A program made the position numbers and the translations under genes. Shown here piece by piece: positions 1-5,759 of a stretch of DNA of 5,759 nucleotides. The stretch comes from Desulfobacteraceae bacterium. Its GTDB lineage: Bacteria > Desulfobacterota > Desulfobacteria > Desulfobacterales > SURF-7. Positions within the stretch are counted from its first letter, which is position 1; every line of letters starts with the position of its first letter. The notes under the pieces were generated by a model that saw only the letters and a program-made list of their open reading frames with translations, searched no databases and was not told the DNA's origin. The stretch lies in NCBI GenBank assembly GCA_030618925.1, contig JAUXCK010000207.1:1-5759 (forward strand), given 5' to 3'.

Positions 1-775
1 ACCGGCGGTGCCAGTATTTAATCTCATCCACAACCCTATCCGGATGCCGACGGTTGTAGTGGGGGTTCAAAAATTTAGATGCACAGTATGCACAGGAATA
101 AGGACATCCCCTTGAGGACAGAATGGGGATATAATTGATTCTTGTCTGCAGATCAAAAGCCGGGTATGGATATGAATCCAGATCGCCCGGGTTGAATTCC
201 GGCGTTACCGGGAAATTCGTTTCACGGCCCGTGATTGCCAGTATCGAATCTTCAGCAGATCCCTGGATCAGTTTATCTATCTTTAGACAGGCTTTTGCGT
301 GGGCAGGACAAAGGGAGGCATACGTCCCACCGAGAAATACAGGCACATCATCTGAATAGGTGTCTCGAATAACCGTTAATGTGTCCCTGACACCCGGGTA
401 CCAGTAGGTCATCTGTGATGTCATCAGAACAAGGTCGGGGGTCGGCAGTGCCAGAAGATCTTCCCGGAACCATTTCTCTTTAATTCCATATCGGCAATAA
501 TTCCGGGGGATATCTTCAAGGCCCCGGGGTTTTGGGATTTGCTTTTTGAGATATGGCCCCCGGCCATCCCGCGCAAATGGGGGTGTCCTCCTTGCCCTGG
601 GGTGGAAGCGATTCAGACAATCGATATACGAAATTGTAAATCCATGCATTCTGAGTATGGATGCAAGGGCCAGAAACCCCATTGGTTTTGCCCAGACATC
701 ATAGGCGGCAAAATCGTGAATCCAGGGGTTAACAAGAAGAATATGCGGTGTGTCTTTTGGCGCAGAGTGATGAAT
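1..775 (-). CDS. Radical SAM protein with N-terminal cobalamin-binding-like domain (3' end beyond the window)
   Basis: An open frame of 258 codons runs from about 775 off the left edge. It shows a radical SAM CX3CX2C cluster, CPYSCAYC, at about residues 224-231 (bases 83-106), preceded by SSRG; these cysteines would bind the [4Fe-4S] cluster that cleaves SAM. The first ~170 residues look like the Rossmann-type B12-binding domain of class B radical SAM enzymes: strand HILLVNPW, helix MGFLALASILRMHG, then PDLVLMTSQ and VPVFLGGTYAS. I see no classic DxHxxG cobalamin motif, which is common in this class. Substrate and reaction cannot be assigned. The start is a problem: the in-frame TAG at 794-796 is followed by no ATG, GTG or TTG before the internal ATG of KPMGF, which would delete the first strand. 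I placed the start at ATT 775-773 because AGGTG (785-781) lies five bases upstream; a frameshift is the alternative. It follows the AhbB-like gene by about 69 bp in the same direction and is probably cotranscribed. Confidence 0.85.
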   Translation of the reverse strand, partial: MHHSAPKDTPHILLVNPWIHDFAAYDVWAKPMGFLALASILRMHGFTISYIDCLNRFHPRARRTPPFARDGRGPYLKKQIPKPRGLEDIPRNYCRYGIKEKWFREDLLALPTPDLVLMTSQMTYWYPGVRDTLTVIRDTYSDDVPVFLGGTYASLCPAHAKACLKIDKLIQGSAEDSILAITGRETNFPVTPEFNPGDLDSYPYPAFDLQTRINYIPILSSRGCPYSCAYCASKFLNPHYNRRHPDRVVDEIKYWHRR

Positions 776-844
776 GATGGCACCTTTACAGCACTATTTG
801 CAGATCGGTTGAGCCCTCCTAAGGTCCTTGGTGCCACGGGACCG

Positions 845-1345
845 TCACGCAGGCGGGAAATATTTCATAGAGGTTTTTTTAAACTCTCTTCGGCTAAACA
901 GAAGCGTGAAGGTATTGACCGATGTTTTTTCCGATATCTTCCGGGCAATGTCCCGGCAGGATTCTTTATCCCTGGCATGGATCATGGTATATAAGTTATA
1001 GGGCCAATCTCTTTCCGGCTTGCGCCTGTAGCAGTGTGACACCTCCTTAAAAGAGGCCATTATTTCTCCAACTTCGTCGACCCGTGCCGCATCAACATGC
1101 CATGCCACCATGGCATTGGCCGAAAATCCGGATTTTTGATGCCGAAGGGTTGCCCCGAATCGACGGATGATGCCTCTATTGCATAGATCCTGTAATGTTT
1201 CAAGCAGGGCATCTTCACTGATTCCAAGTTTTTTGGCGATGGTCAGATAGGGGCGCTCGGCTACAGGCATATCGCCCTGGATGGACGCCATGATTTTTTT
1301 TTCAATATCTGTCAGCATAAGTCCGTATTTTCCAGATGACTGCAT
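845..1345 (-). CDS. ahbB: AsnC/Lrp-fold siroheme decarboxylase subunit, AhbB-like
   Basis: The 166-residue protein has an N-terminal winged-helix segment (about 28-70, including TIAKKLGISEDALLETL and NRGIIRRFGATLRH) followed by a Lrp-type alpha/beta domain (about 73-150). The run RRFGATLRHQKSGFSANAMVAW, the segment SHCYRRKPERDWPYNLYTMIHA and the ending REFKKTSMKYF are those of AhbB/NirD-type siroheme decarboxylases rather than DNA-binding Lrp regulators. In that family an AhbA-AhbB pair decarboxylates siroheme to didecarboxysiroheme in the cytoplasm, a step of the alternative heme pathway. No AhbA partner is visible here. The gene starts 34 bp after mtnA. Two starts are possible: ATG 1345, with GGAG only two bases upstream, or ATG 1318 (MLTDIEKK), with a weak CGGA upstream and a better fit to usual family N-termini. 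The coding strand carries A9 (IEKKI) and A7 (FKKT) tracts. A local transcriptional regulator remains possible. Confidence 0.8.
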   Translation of the reverse strand: MQSSGKYGLMLTDIEKKIMASIQGDMPVAERPYLTIAKKLGISEDALLETLQDLCNRGIIRRFGATLRHQKSGFSANAMVAWHVDAARVDEVGEIMASFKEVSHCYRRKPERDWPYNLYTMIHARDKESCRDIARKISEKTSVNTFTLLFSRREFKKTSMKYFPPA

Positions 1346-1379
1346 GTCTCCGCATCGAGGCGGTTACCAAACATGACGG

Positions 1380-2483
1380 TCAATTTGATTTTTCGGGGAA
1401 TAATTTTAAAATGGCATCTTCATTGGCTTTGCAGATTCCCCTTTCAGTAATAAACCCGGTGATCAGCCGCGCAGGGGTCACATCAAAGGCATAGTTACCT
1501 GCGGTACTGCCGGCGGGGGGAACCAGGACATTTATTATTTTCCCTTGATTCAACCCCTGAACATACCGTATCTCATCCGGATCCCTTTCTTCAATAGGAA
1601 TTTCTTTGATACCGTCTCTCAAAGACCAGTCAAACGTACTTGAGGGCAGTGCCACATAGAAAGGAATGTCATTGTCTTTTGCTGCAAGGGCCTTTAAATA
1701 GGTACCGATTTTATTGGCAACATCCCCGGTGCAGGTGCTCCGATCCGTACCGACAATGGTGATGTCCACCATGCCGTGCTGCATAAGATGCCCACCTGCA
1801 TTATCCGTAATAATGGTATGCTTGATCCCGCATTTCCCCAGTTCCCAGGCGGTCAGCCGGGCCCCTTGATTCAGGGGTCGGGTTTCATCCACCCACACGT
1901 GTATGTCGATTCCTTTTTCAAATGCCGCATAGATGGGTGCAGTTGCTGTACCATACTCAATGCACGCCAGCCAGCCTGCATTACAATGCGTCAGGATATT
2001 AACCGGTTCGCCATTCCGTTTGCTGCAGATTTCCTCAATCAGGGGCAGTCCATACTCACCGATTTTCCTGCAGTTTTCAGCCTCCTCTTCGGCGATTGTG
2101 GTGACTGCGTGGAGGGCCGTATTTTCATATTCGGTGTGGTTCTCTTTTAGTACGGCGGCAAGAACCCGATCAACAGCCCAGACAAGATTCACCGCAGTCG
2201 GTCTTGCCGCTTTTAGCCGATTGCATTCTTTGATCAGATGCGCCTCAGAGACAGCTTTCCCTGGACACGTTATAACAGCCAGATAAACACCATAAGCACC
2301 CGTCACACCGATCAGCGGGGCCCCTCTCACGAACATGTCTTTAATGGCTGTGATAACATGATCAACCGTTTTCATTTCAACCACAACAAATTCATGGGGC
2401 AGGACCCGCTGATCAATGATATTCACTGTTTTCATATTTTCAGATAACCATATGGGACGAACGTCTTTACCATCTACTTTCAT
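1380..2483 (-). CDS. mtnA: S-methyl-5-thioribose-1-phosphate isomerase (MtnA)
   Basis: This 367-residue protein is full length for the MtnA/eIF2B-related isomerase family. It converts 5-methylthioribose-1-phosphate to 5-methylthioribulose-1-phosphate in the cytoplasm, a step of methionine salvage from SAM-derived methylthioadenosine. Visible hallmarks are RGAPLIGV (53-60), THCNAG with the expected catalytic Cys167, DETRP (199-203), the expected catalytic Asp247 within VGTDR, GDVANKIGTY (253-262) and a C-terminal PPAGSTAGNYAFDVTPA segment. Many MtnA proteins have GADR where this one has GTDR. The GTDR form with the LKALAAKDN..PFYVALPSS context resembles MtnA proteins that, as in Rhodospirillum rubrum, also isomerise 5-deoxyribose-1-phosphate; that extension is inference. 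No MTR kinase, MTA phosphorylase or later salvage gene is in view. The ATG at 2483 is chosen because the frame upstream is closed by a nearby TAA. Its ribosome-binding site is weak. Confidence 0.95.
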   Translation of the reverse strand: MKVDGKDVRPIWLSENMKTVNIIDQRVLPHEFVVVEMKTVDHVITAIKDMFVRGAPLIGVTGAYGVYLAVITCPGKAVSEAHLIKECNRLKAARPTAVNLVWAVDRVLAAVLKENHTEYENTALHAVTTIAEEEAENCRKIGEYGLPLIEEICSKRNGEPVNILTHCNAGWLACIEYGTATAPIYAAFEKGIDIHVWVDETRPLNQGARLTAWELGKCGIKHTIITDNAGGHLMQHGMVDITIVGTDRSTCTGDVANKIGTYLKALAAKDNDIPFYVALPSSTFDWSLRDGIKEIPIEERDPDEIRYVQGLNQGKIINVLVPPAGSTAGNYAFDVTPARLITGFITERGICKANEDAILKLFPEKSN

Positions 2484-2568
2484 ATTGTAACCCGTATTTG
2501 AACAATATTAGAAAACATGGAGGCGATGTAACAGCCAATCGGCAGGCACACACGTGCTGACACAGTGT
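2484..2568 (-). promoter_or_regulatory. Gap upstream of mtnA with a possible internal promoter
   Basis: On the minus strand GTTACA (2532-2527) and TAATAT (2510-2505), each four of six to the sigma70 consensus, are separated by 16 bp and lie about 20 bp before the mtnA start. GATTGG (2540-2535) sits just upstream of the -35-like box and matches the half-site motif at the main promoter. A small imperfect hairpin (CAGGCAC with GTGCTG, about 2543-2559) precedes it but has no T-run, so it is not a convincing terminator. Transcription from the upstream oxidoreductase gene probably continues through this gap. Confidence 0.35.
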
Positions 2569-3915
2569 CTAAAACATCACCACCTTTTGATCTGTTCTGG
2601 CCTCATGGGCGGCAAACGCCATGAGGTGGCTCATGACTGAATCTTGCGCTGTTGTGAGTCCTCTGCCGCCATTCAAGACGGTTATAAAATTTTTCATGAT
2701 ACCTGCATCACCTTCGGCATGACCGAGAAGGTCTGACTGAACAGGGTAAACCGTTTTTTTTCCAGTTTCGTGCATTTGAACTTCAAGGTGTCCGCCGGCG
2801 CCGTATTTTCCACGGAGTGTGCCCCTGCTGCCGTCCATCCGGAGGGTGCGGCACTCCTGTGCTGCAAGGCCGTGCATTTTTAATACAGCCGTGATACCGT
2901 TGTTAAACTTAATAATCGTTTCCTGGTGATCCACCTGGTCATTGTCGCAGTGGTAAACGCATTTCCCGTAGGGACCTTCTCTCAGGGCGTTCATTATTCC
3001 CTTCTTTGAGGTATCCGAAGTAATTGTGGTGGTGGGCCATAATGTCCATATAGAATATTTTGCCAGCCCGGGGATCCGCTTGATTAACCCTGGAAACCGA
3101 AGCAACAGTTTTGCCGCAAGGGAAAAAAAAGTTGAATCGGTCCTGGCAACAGCCATTTTCATATGTTTTCCATAAAGATATGTATCAACGGAATAATACG
3201 GGCATTTTGCATCTGCCGGGCATCCATCGGTACATCGCCCGGGAGCACCCTCTGGTGCGTTTTTGAATGTAAAGTGATCCAGACCGCCGATAGAGCTGAT
3301 ATAATTCGGTTGGCTTTCCGCAAACCAGGCAATAAGGTCAAGGTCGTGGCAGCACTTGGCCAGGATCATGGGTGAGGCCTCATGGCTTCTGCGCCAGTTT
3401 CCTCTGACATATGAATGGGCCATATGATGATAAGATACATTTTCAGCATGGTAGATGGTGTGGATATCACCGATGACACCCTCTGAGAGGATTGACTTTA
3501 TTTTTGAAAAAAAATTTGTGTATCTCAGCACATGACATATGTTAAGGGTCAGGCCGGTTCGGTGCGCGGTATCGGCGATTCTGATGCACTCTTCCGGTGT
3601 CAGCGCCATTGGTTTTTCCAGAAGCACATGATATCCGTTCACAAGGGCCTTTACAGCCGGTTCAGCATGCATGGTGTCCTGAGTTGCGATGATGGCGCCG
3701 TCGGCCATTCGAGGGAGGGCGAGGAGTTTTTCCCATGAAGTAAAAATGTTTTCTGATGCAATCCCATGTTGCCTGGCGAGGGCTTCTCTTCGTTCCTTAA
3801 CCGGTTCTGCTATGCCGACGATGTTGAGCATTCCGGGATTTTTTTCTGCATGGGACGCATATATTCTGCCGCGGTTACCTGCCCCGATGAGGATTGCTTT
3901 TTTGGGCTCAGACAT
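2569..3915 (-). CDS. Gfo/Idh/MocA-family NAD(P)-dependent oxidoreductase
   Basis: This 448-residue protein has an N-terminal Rossmann fold with GAGNRG at 11-16 after strand KAILI. The family signature EKP lies at 100-102, with Lys101 the expected catalytic lysine, and CCHDLDLIAW at 188-197 supplies the His/Asp pair of the active site. Family members oxidise or reduce sugars, cyclitols and related hydroxy compounds, and a few use the cofactor transiently for glycoside cleavage. The substrate cannot be read from sequence. It is longer than the usual 330-390 residues because of an insertion at about 215-315 carrying CX3CX5C (228, 232, 238), followed by GKCVYHCDND (Cys319, Cys323), a possible metal site. 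It is the first gene after the promoter at about 4060 and lies 85 bp before mtnA. The ATG at 3915 gives a clean MSEPKKAILIGAG start; only a weak AAGAA ribosome-binding site precedes it. Confidence 0.9.
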   Translation of the reverse strand: MSEPKKAILIGAGNRGRIYASHAEKNPGMLNIVGIAEPVKERREALARQHGIASENIFTSWEKLLALPRMADGAIIATQDTMHAEPAVKALVNGYHVLLEKPMALTPEECIRIADTAHRTGLTLNICHVLRYTNFFSKIKSILSEGVIGDIHTIYHAENVSYHHMAHSYVRGNWRRSHEASPMILAKCCHDLDLIAWFAESQPNYISSIGGLDHFTFKNAPEGAPGRCTDGCPADAKCPYYSVDTYLYGKHMKMAVARTDSTFFSLAAKLLLRFPGLIKRIPGLAKYSIWTLWPTTTITSDTSKKGIMNALREGPYGKCVYHCDNDQVDHQETIIKFNNGITAVLKMHGLAAQECRTLRMDGSRGTLRGKYGAGGHLEVQMHETGKKTVYPVQSDLLGHAEGDAGIMKNFITVLNGGRGLTTAQDSVMSHLMAFAAHEARTDQKVVMF

Positions 3916-4057
3916 GTTGATGGGTTCTTGAATTGTATAAAATTTGCATTCAGTTTATTTTCTGCCCGCTGCATATCGGTTCAACCATTGCCATAGAAAT
4001 GCCATGGGGTATGGGCACTAATTAACTCGGTTCATGACGGGCCTAACCATAAAAGGG
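3916..4057 (-). other. 5' leader of the oxidoreductase-mtnA cluster
   Basis: About 135 nt separate the expected transcription start (near 4051) from the oxidoreductase ATG. The leader holds short CCCATACCCCATGG and ATGGCA repeats and an unsupported 16-codon frame (MAFLWQWLNRYAAGRK, 4005-3955) with no ribosome-binding site. I see no recognised riboswitch core, including the SAM classes that might be expected ahead of a SAM-salvage gene. The last 30 bases before the start are A/T rich. Confidence 0.4.
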
Positions 4058-4087
4058 TGTATAGCCGGAAAGCGGATTGGGTGTCAA
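4058..4087 (-). promoter_or_regulatory. Strong sigma70-type promoter of the four-gene cluster
   Basis: A perfect -35 hexamer TTGACA (4087-4082) is followed by an 18-bp spacer and the -10 hexamer TATACA (4063-4058), five of six to consensus. It points toward the oxidoreductase gene, with initiation expected near 4051. It lies downstream of the terminator-like hairpin of the preceding gene, so the cluster probably starts here as an independent unit. Confidence 0.7.
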
Positions 4088-4135
4088 GCCTTCGATGGGT
4101 ACCAATCAGGATATTTTCCGAGTTTAAGATTGGTA
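4075..4135. promoter_or_regulatory. Operator-like set of GATTGG half-sites
   Basis: On the plus strand TACCAATC (4100-4107) and GATTGGTA (4128-4135) form a perfect 8-bp inverted repeat with a 20-bp gap, ending 12 bp upstream of the -35 box. A third copy, GATTGGGT (4075-4082), lies in the promoter spacer and touches the -35 box. Centre-to-centre distances are 28 and 25 bp. The layout suits a dimeric regulator that binds upstream and over the promoter, but the regulator is unknown. Confidence 0.4.
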
Positions 4136-4201
4136 TTGGAAGGATTTATAGAGGCGTAAGCAGGGTGAGCAAAAACCAAAGAAGGGATCGGTGAAAACAG
4201 G

Positions 4202-4228
4202 CCTCCCCCCGATCGTGCCGGGGGGAGG
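4202..4228 (-). terminator. Probable terminator hairpin after the exported-protein gene
   Basis: CCTCCCCCCG (4202-4211) and CGGGGGGAGG (4219-4228) are perfect complements, giving a 10-bp, almost pure G/C stem with a 7-nt loop. It begins 27 bp after the stop codon of the minus-strand gene. The tract after it on that strand is CCTGTTTTC, so the T-run is short and termination may be incomplete. The plus-strand side has no better T-run and no gene ends there. Confidence 0.6.
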
Positions 4229-4255
4229 GTATTCCGTGTTTGGGGTGCGTGACGA

Positions 4256-5758
4256 TTAAAATGGATTTAAATCTTCCTGCCAGTTTTCAACAGACCATGT
4301 GCCGAGATTGCCCGAGAATCCAACAGAGCCGTCACTGGTAAATGTTGCGGCATCCGACGTGGATACGCCGGTGATGGGTAACGAGCCTGATGTCCATGCC
4401 CCGTCCTCCATGGTAATATCGTCAAAGGTTTCGACTAAAACCATTCCTCCGAGCGCGGATACGCCCAGAAGGCCGTTTATATTAATGAAAAGGTCTGAAC
4501 CGGTCTGGGACTGCACGTAACGCATGTTATTGTAGGTAAATGTTTTTTCGCCGTCCAGGGTAAAGCTGCCGTTAACCGTGTAGTCCCTGTTGTCAATCTC
4601 ATAATCGGGTATGGGAAGGATTTTGGGAACAATCTTATAGTTGAGCGGTTCATCATTGGGAGTGTTAAGATCATCCACTCCGTACTTTATATCAAAGGAG
4701 ACATTCCATTGATCAATGCTCACATCATGTTCTGATGGTTCACTATAGGAAATGGTCAGGGTGTTATTGAGACCAACATCCACTTTTGTAAAGAGAATAT
4801 CCAGGGCCAGGGAATTTATATCAAGGAAAAAATATCCTTTCAGATCAGCAACAATGTCATTGGTGTCCGCGCTACCATAATAGGTTCTGTCATTTGCAGT
4901 TGAACCGCCCACATAATAGCCTGAATTGTTGAAATCAAGCGATAATGTGGCTGTAAAACTGATATAATTTTTACCGTCTTTTGTTTTATCACCAGATGCA
5001 GGGCCCGGATCAATGGCAAAACTGAACATACTGCCGCTGGGAGTATGGGGAATATCTATTTCAACCGGGCGCCTGGCAAGAAGTTTCAGTCCTAAAGGAA
5101 GGAGCTCGCTTGGGTCCATCCCTCCCATACTGTTAATGACGTAATTGGCCACTTTTTCAGATAGCCCGATCACATCGCCAAGCATGATACCATACAGGAT
5201 ATTGCTCTCCTGCTCGTAGGCGATTCCGGAGTAGGCGGCAAACAACACCGCCTTGGCTGTTTCCTGATCTGCAATATCTGCCGTCGGGCCTCCCTCTGAT
5301 TTGCAAGGGGACCAGTCAAACCTCTCTTCCTGGCCCTCGTCCTGGGATATATAATAATATCCATCGGTTCTCTGAAGTGTTTGGACAATCAGATCATAGT
5401 CCATATATCCGGAATAATCACCTGAGACAGACAGTCTGCCTGTACAAGATCCATTGCTTTGAAGACCGACAATCGTTGTGAGCGTGCCGTTGAGTATGAC
5501 CCCCTGGGGTTCAACATCCTGATAATTCGAGAAAATATATTCAATCCGTCCCCAAAATATAAAATGATTTGATACAATTTTCCTGCAGGTGCCGCTGATA
5601 TCACCCTCTATGGTGACACTGGTTCCAACCTTTATGCTTGGATTTTTTTGATTCAGTTTTTCAAGGGCATTCAACTCTGTATTGCACACTTTTTGAAGAA
5701 ATTGTGAATTGGTGTTACCGGCATATCCCACGTCATAGTCACTGGGATCACTCGCCAT
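4256..5758 (-). CDS. Probable exported beta-rich protein of unknown function (5' end probably beyond the window)
   Basis: I do not recognise this protein. The 500 visible residues, ending at TAA 4256-4258, are acidic, rich in Gly/Ser/Thr/Asp/Asn and aromatic residues in alternating patterns, and look like a chain of beta strands (for example VTIEGDISG, GVILNGTLTTIVG, YISFTATLSLDF, GSFTLDGEKTFTY). All four cysteines (25, 58, 105, 152) fall in the first third, consistent with two disulfides in an extracytoplasmic domain. A helical stretch at about 163-230 (TAKAVLFAAYSGIAYEQE onward) separates an N-terminal from a C-terminal beta region. The extreme C-terminus is WSVENWQEDLNPF, without an LPXTG, PEP-CTERM or membrane anchor. 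An ATG at 5758 is present, but it lies one base from the edge and no signal peptide follows it, so the true start, probably with a signal or lipoprotein peptide, is likely outside. It is separated from the next gene by a hairpin and a promoter. Confidence 0.75.
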   Translation of the reverse strand: MASDPSDYDVGYAGNTNSQFLQKVCNTELNALEKLNQKNPSIKVGTSVTIEGDISGTCRKIVSNHFIFWGRIEYIFSNYQDVEPQGVILNGTLTTIVGLQSNGSCTGRLSVSGDYSGYMDYDLIVQTLQRTDGYYYISQDEGQEERFDWSPCKSEGGPTADIADQETAKAVLFAAYSGIAYEQESNILYGIMLGDVIGLSEKVANYVINSMGGMDPSELLPLGLKLLARRPVEIDIPHTPSGSMFSFAIDPGPASGDKTKDGKNYISFTATLSLDFNNSGYYVGGSTANDRTYYGSADTNDIVADLKGYFFLDINSLALDILFTKVDVGLNNTLTISYSEPSEHDVSIDQWNVSFDIKYGVDDLNTPNDEPLNYKIVPKILPIPDYEIDNRDYTVNGSFTLDGEKTFTYNNMRYVQSQTGSDLFININGLLGVSALGGMVLVETFDDITMEDGAWTSGSLPITGVSTSDAATFTSDGSVGFSGNLGTWSVENWQEDLNPF

Positions 5759-5759
5759 G

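Noticed and set aside
776..847. Possible translational fusion of the AhbB-like and radical SAM genes, because they share a reading frame.
   Set aside because: Two in-frame stops (TGA 847-845 and TAG 796-794) separate them, and each protein is complete at the shared junction.
871..885. TTTAAAAAAAC slippery-like sequence near the 3' end of the AhbB-like gene.
   Set aside because: A -1 shift there gives only a short unrelated tail, while the zero-frame end REFKKTSMKYF is the conserved family ending.
539..994. A 151-codon plus-strand open frame.
   Set aside because: It lies antisense across the radical SAM and AhbB-like genes, both of which show clear family motifs. Its protein has no recognisable domain and unnatural composition.
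1776..2286. Two overlapping plus-strand open frames of 117-124 codons.
   Set aside because: Both are antisense to mtnA, which is conserved along its whole length, and neither resembles a protein family.
3955..4005. A 16-codon frame (MAFLWQWLNRYAAGRK) on the minus strand in the leader, a possible leader peptide.
   Set aside because: No ribosome-binding site precedes its ATG, there are no runs of one regulatory amino acid, and no attenuator hairpin follows.
3916..4057. Possible SAM- or SAH-type riboswitch in the leader of a cluster containing mtnA.
   Set aside because: I could find no conserved core or paired stems of known SAM or SAH riboswitch classes and no terminator-antiterminator pair.
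4145..4178. A second promoter with -10-like TATAAA (4150-4145, minus strand).
   Set aside because: The best hexamer at the right distance, TTTGCT, matches the -35 consensus at only three positions, and a much better promoter lies downstream.

Overview
All supported genes in this window lie on the minus strand. From the right edge leftwards they are: the 3' part of a gene for a large, probably exported beta-rich protein of unknown function; a G/C-rich hairpin that probably terminates it; a 340-bp intergenic region with a strong sigma70-type promoter; and a compact cluster of Gfo/Idh/MocA oxidoreductase, methylthioribose-1-phosphate isomerase (mtnA), AhbB-like siroheme decarboxylase subunit, and a radical SAM protein cut by the left edge. 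No tRNA, rRNA, CRISPR array, insertion sequence or phage gene was seen.

The organism is probably an anaerobic, heme-making bacterium, most likely a Desulfobacterota sulfate reducer. This is inference. The support is a stand-alone AsnC/Lrp-fold protein of the siroheme decarboxylase type (the siroheme-dependent heme route of sulfate reducers, denitrifiers and archaea), a radical SAM protein with an N-terminal cobalamin-binding-like domain, and moderate base composition. No ribosomal or other phylogenetic marker is present to settle it.

The four-gene cluster is tightly spaced (85, 34 and about 69 bp gaps). It reads from a promoter at about 4058-4087 (TTGACA, 18-bp spacer, TATACA), which implies a 5' leader of roughly 135 nt. 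A perfect 8-bp inverted repeat lies just upstream of the -35 box, and a third similar half-site lies in the promoter spacer, suggesting an operator. A weaker internal promoter is possible before mtnA.

The roles do not form one textbook pathway. MtnA isomerises methylthioribose-1-phosphate, or 5-deoxyribose-1-phosphate in bifunctional members, so it handles by-products of SAM enzymes. The radical SAM enzyme would make 5'-deoxyadenosine or SAH by-products. The AhbB-like protein acts on siroheme in its family. The oxidoreductase has no assignable substrate. The most notable points are the AhbB-like gene with no AhbA partner in view, the radical SAM gene with no ATG/GTG/TTG start where its conserved N-terminus requires one, and the operator-like promoter architecture.
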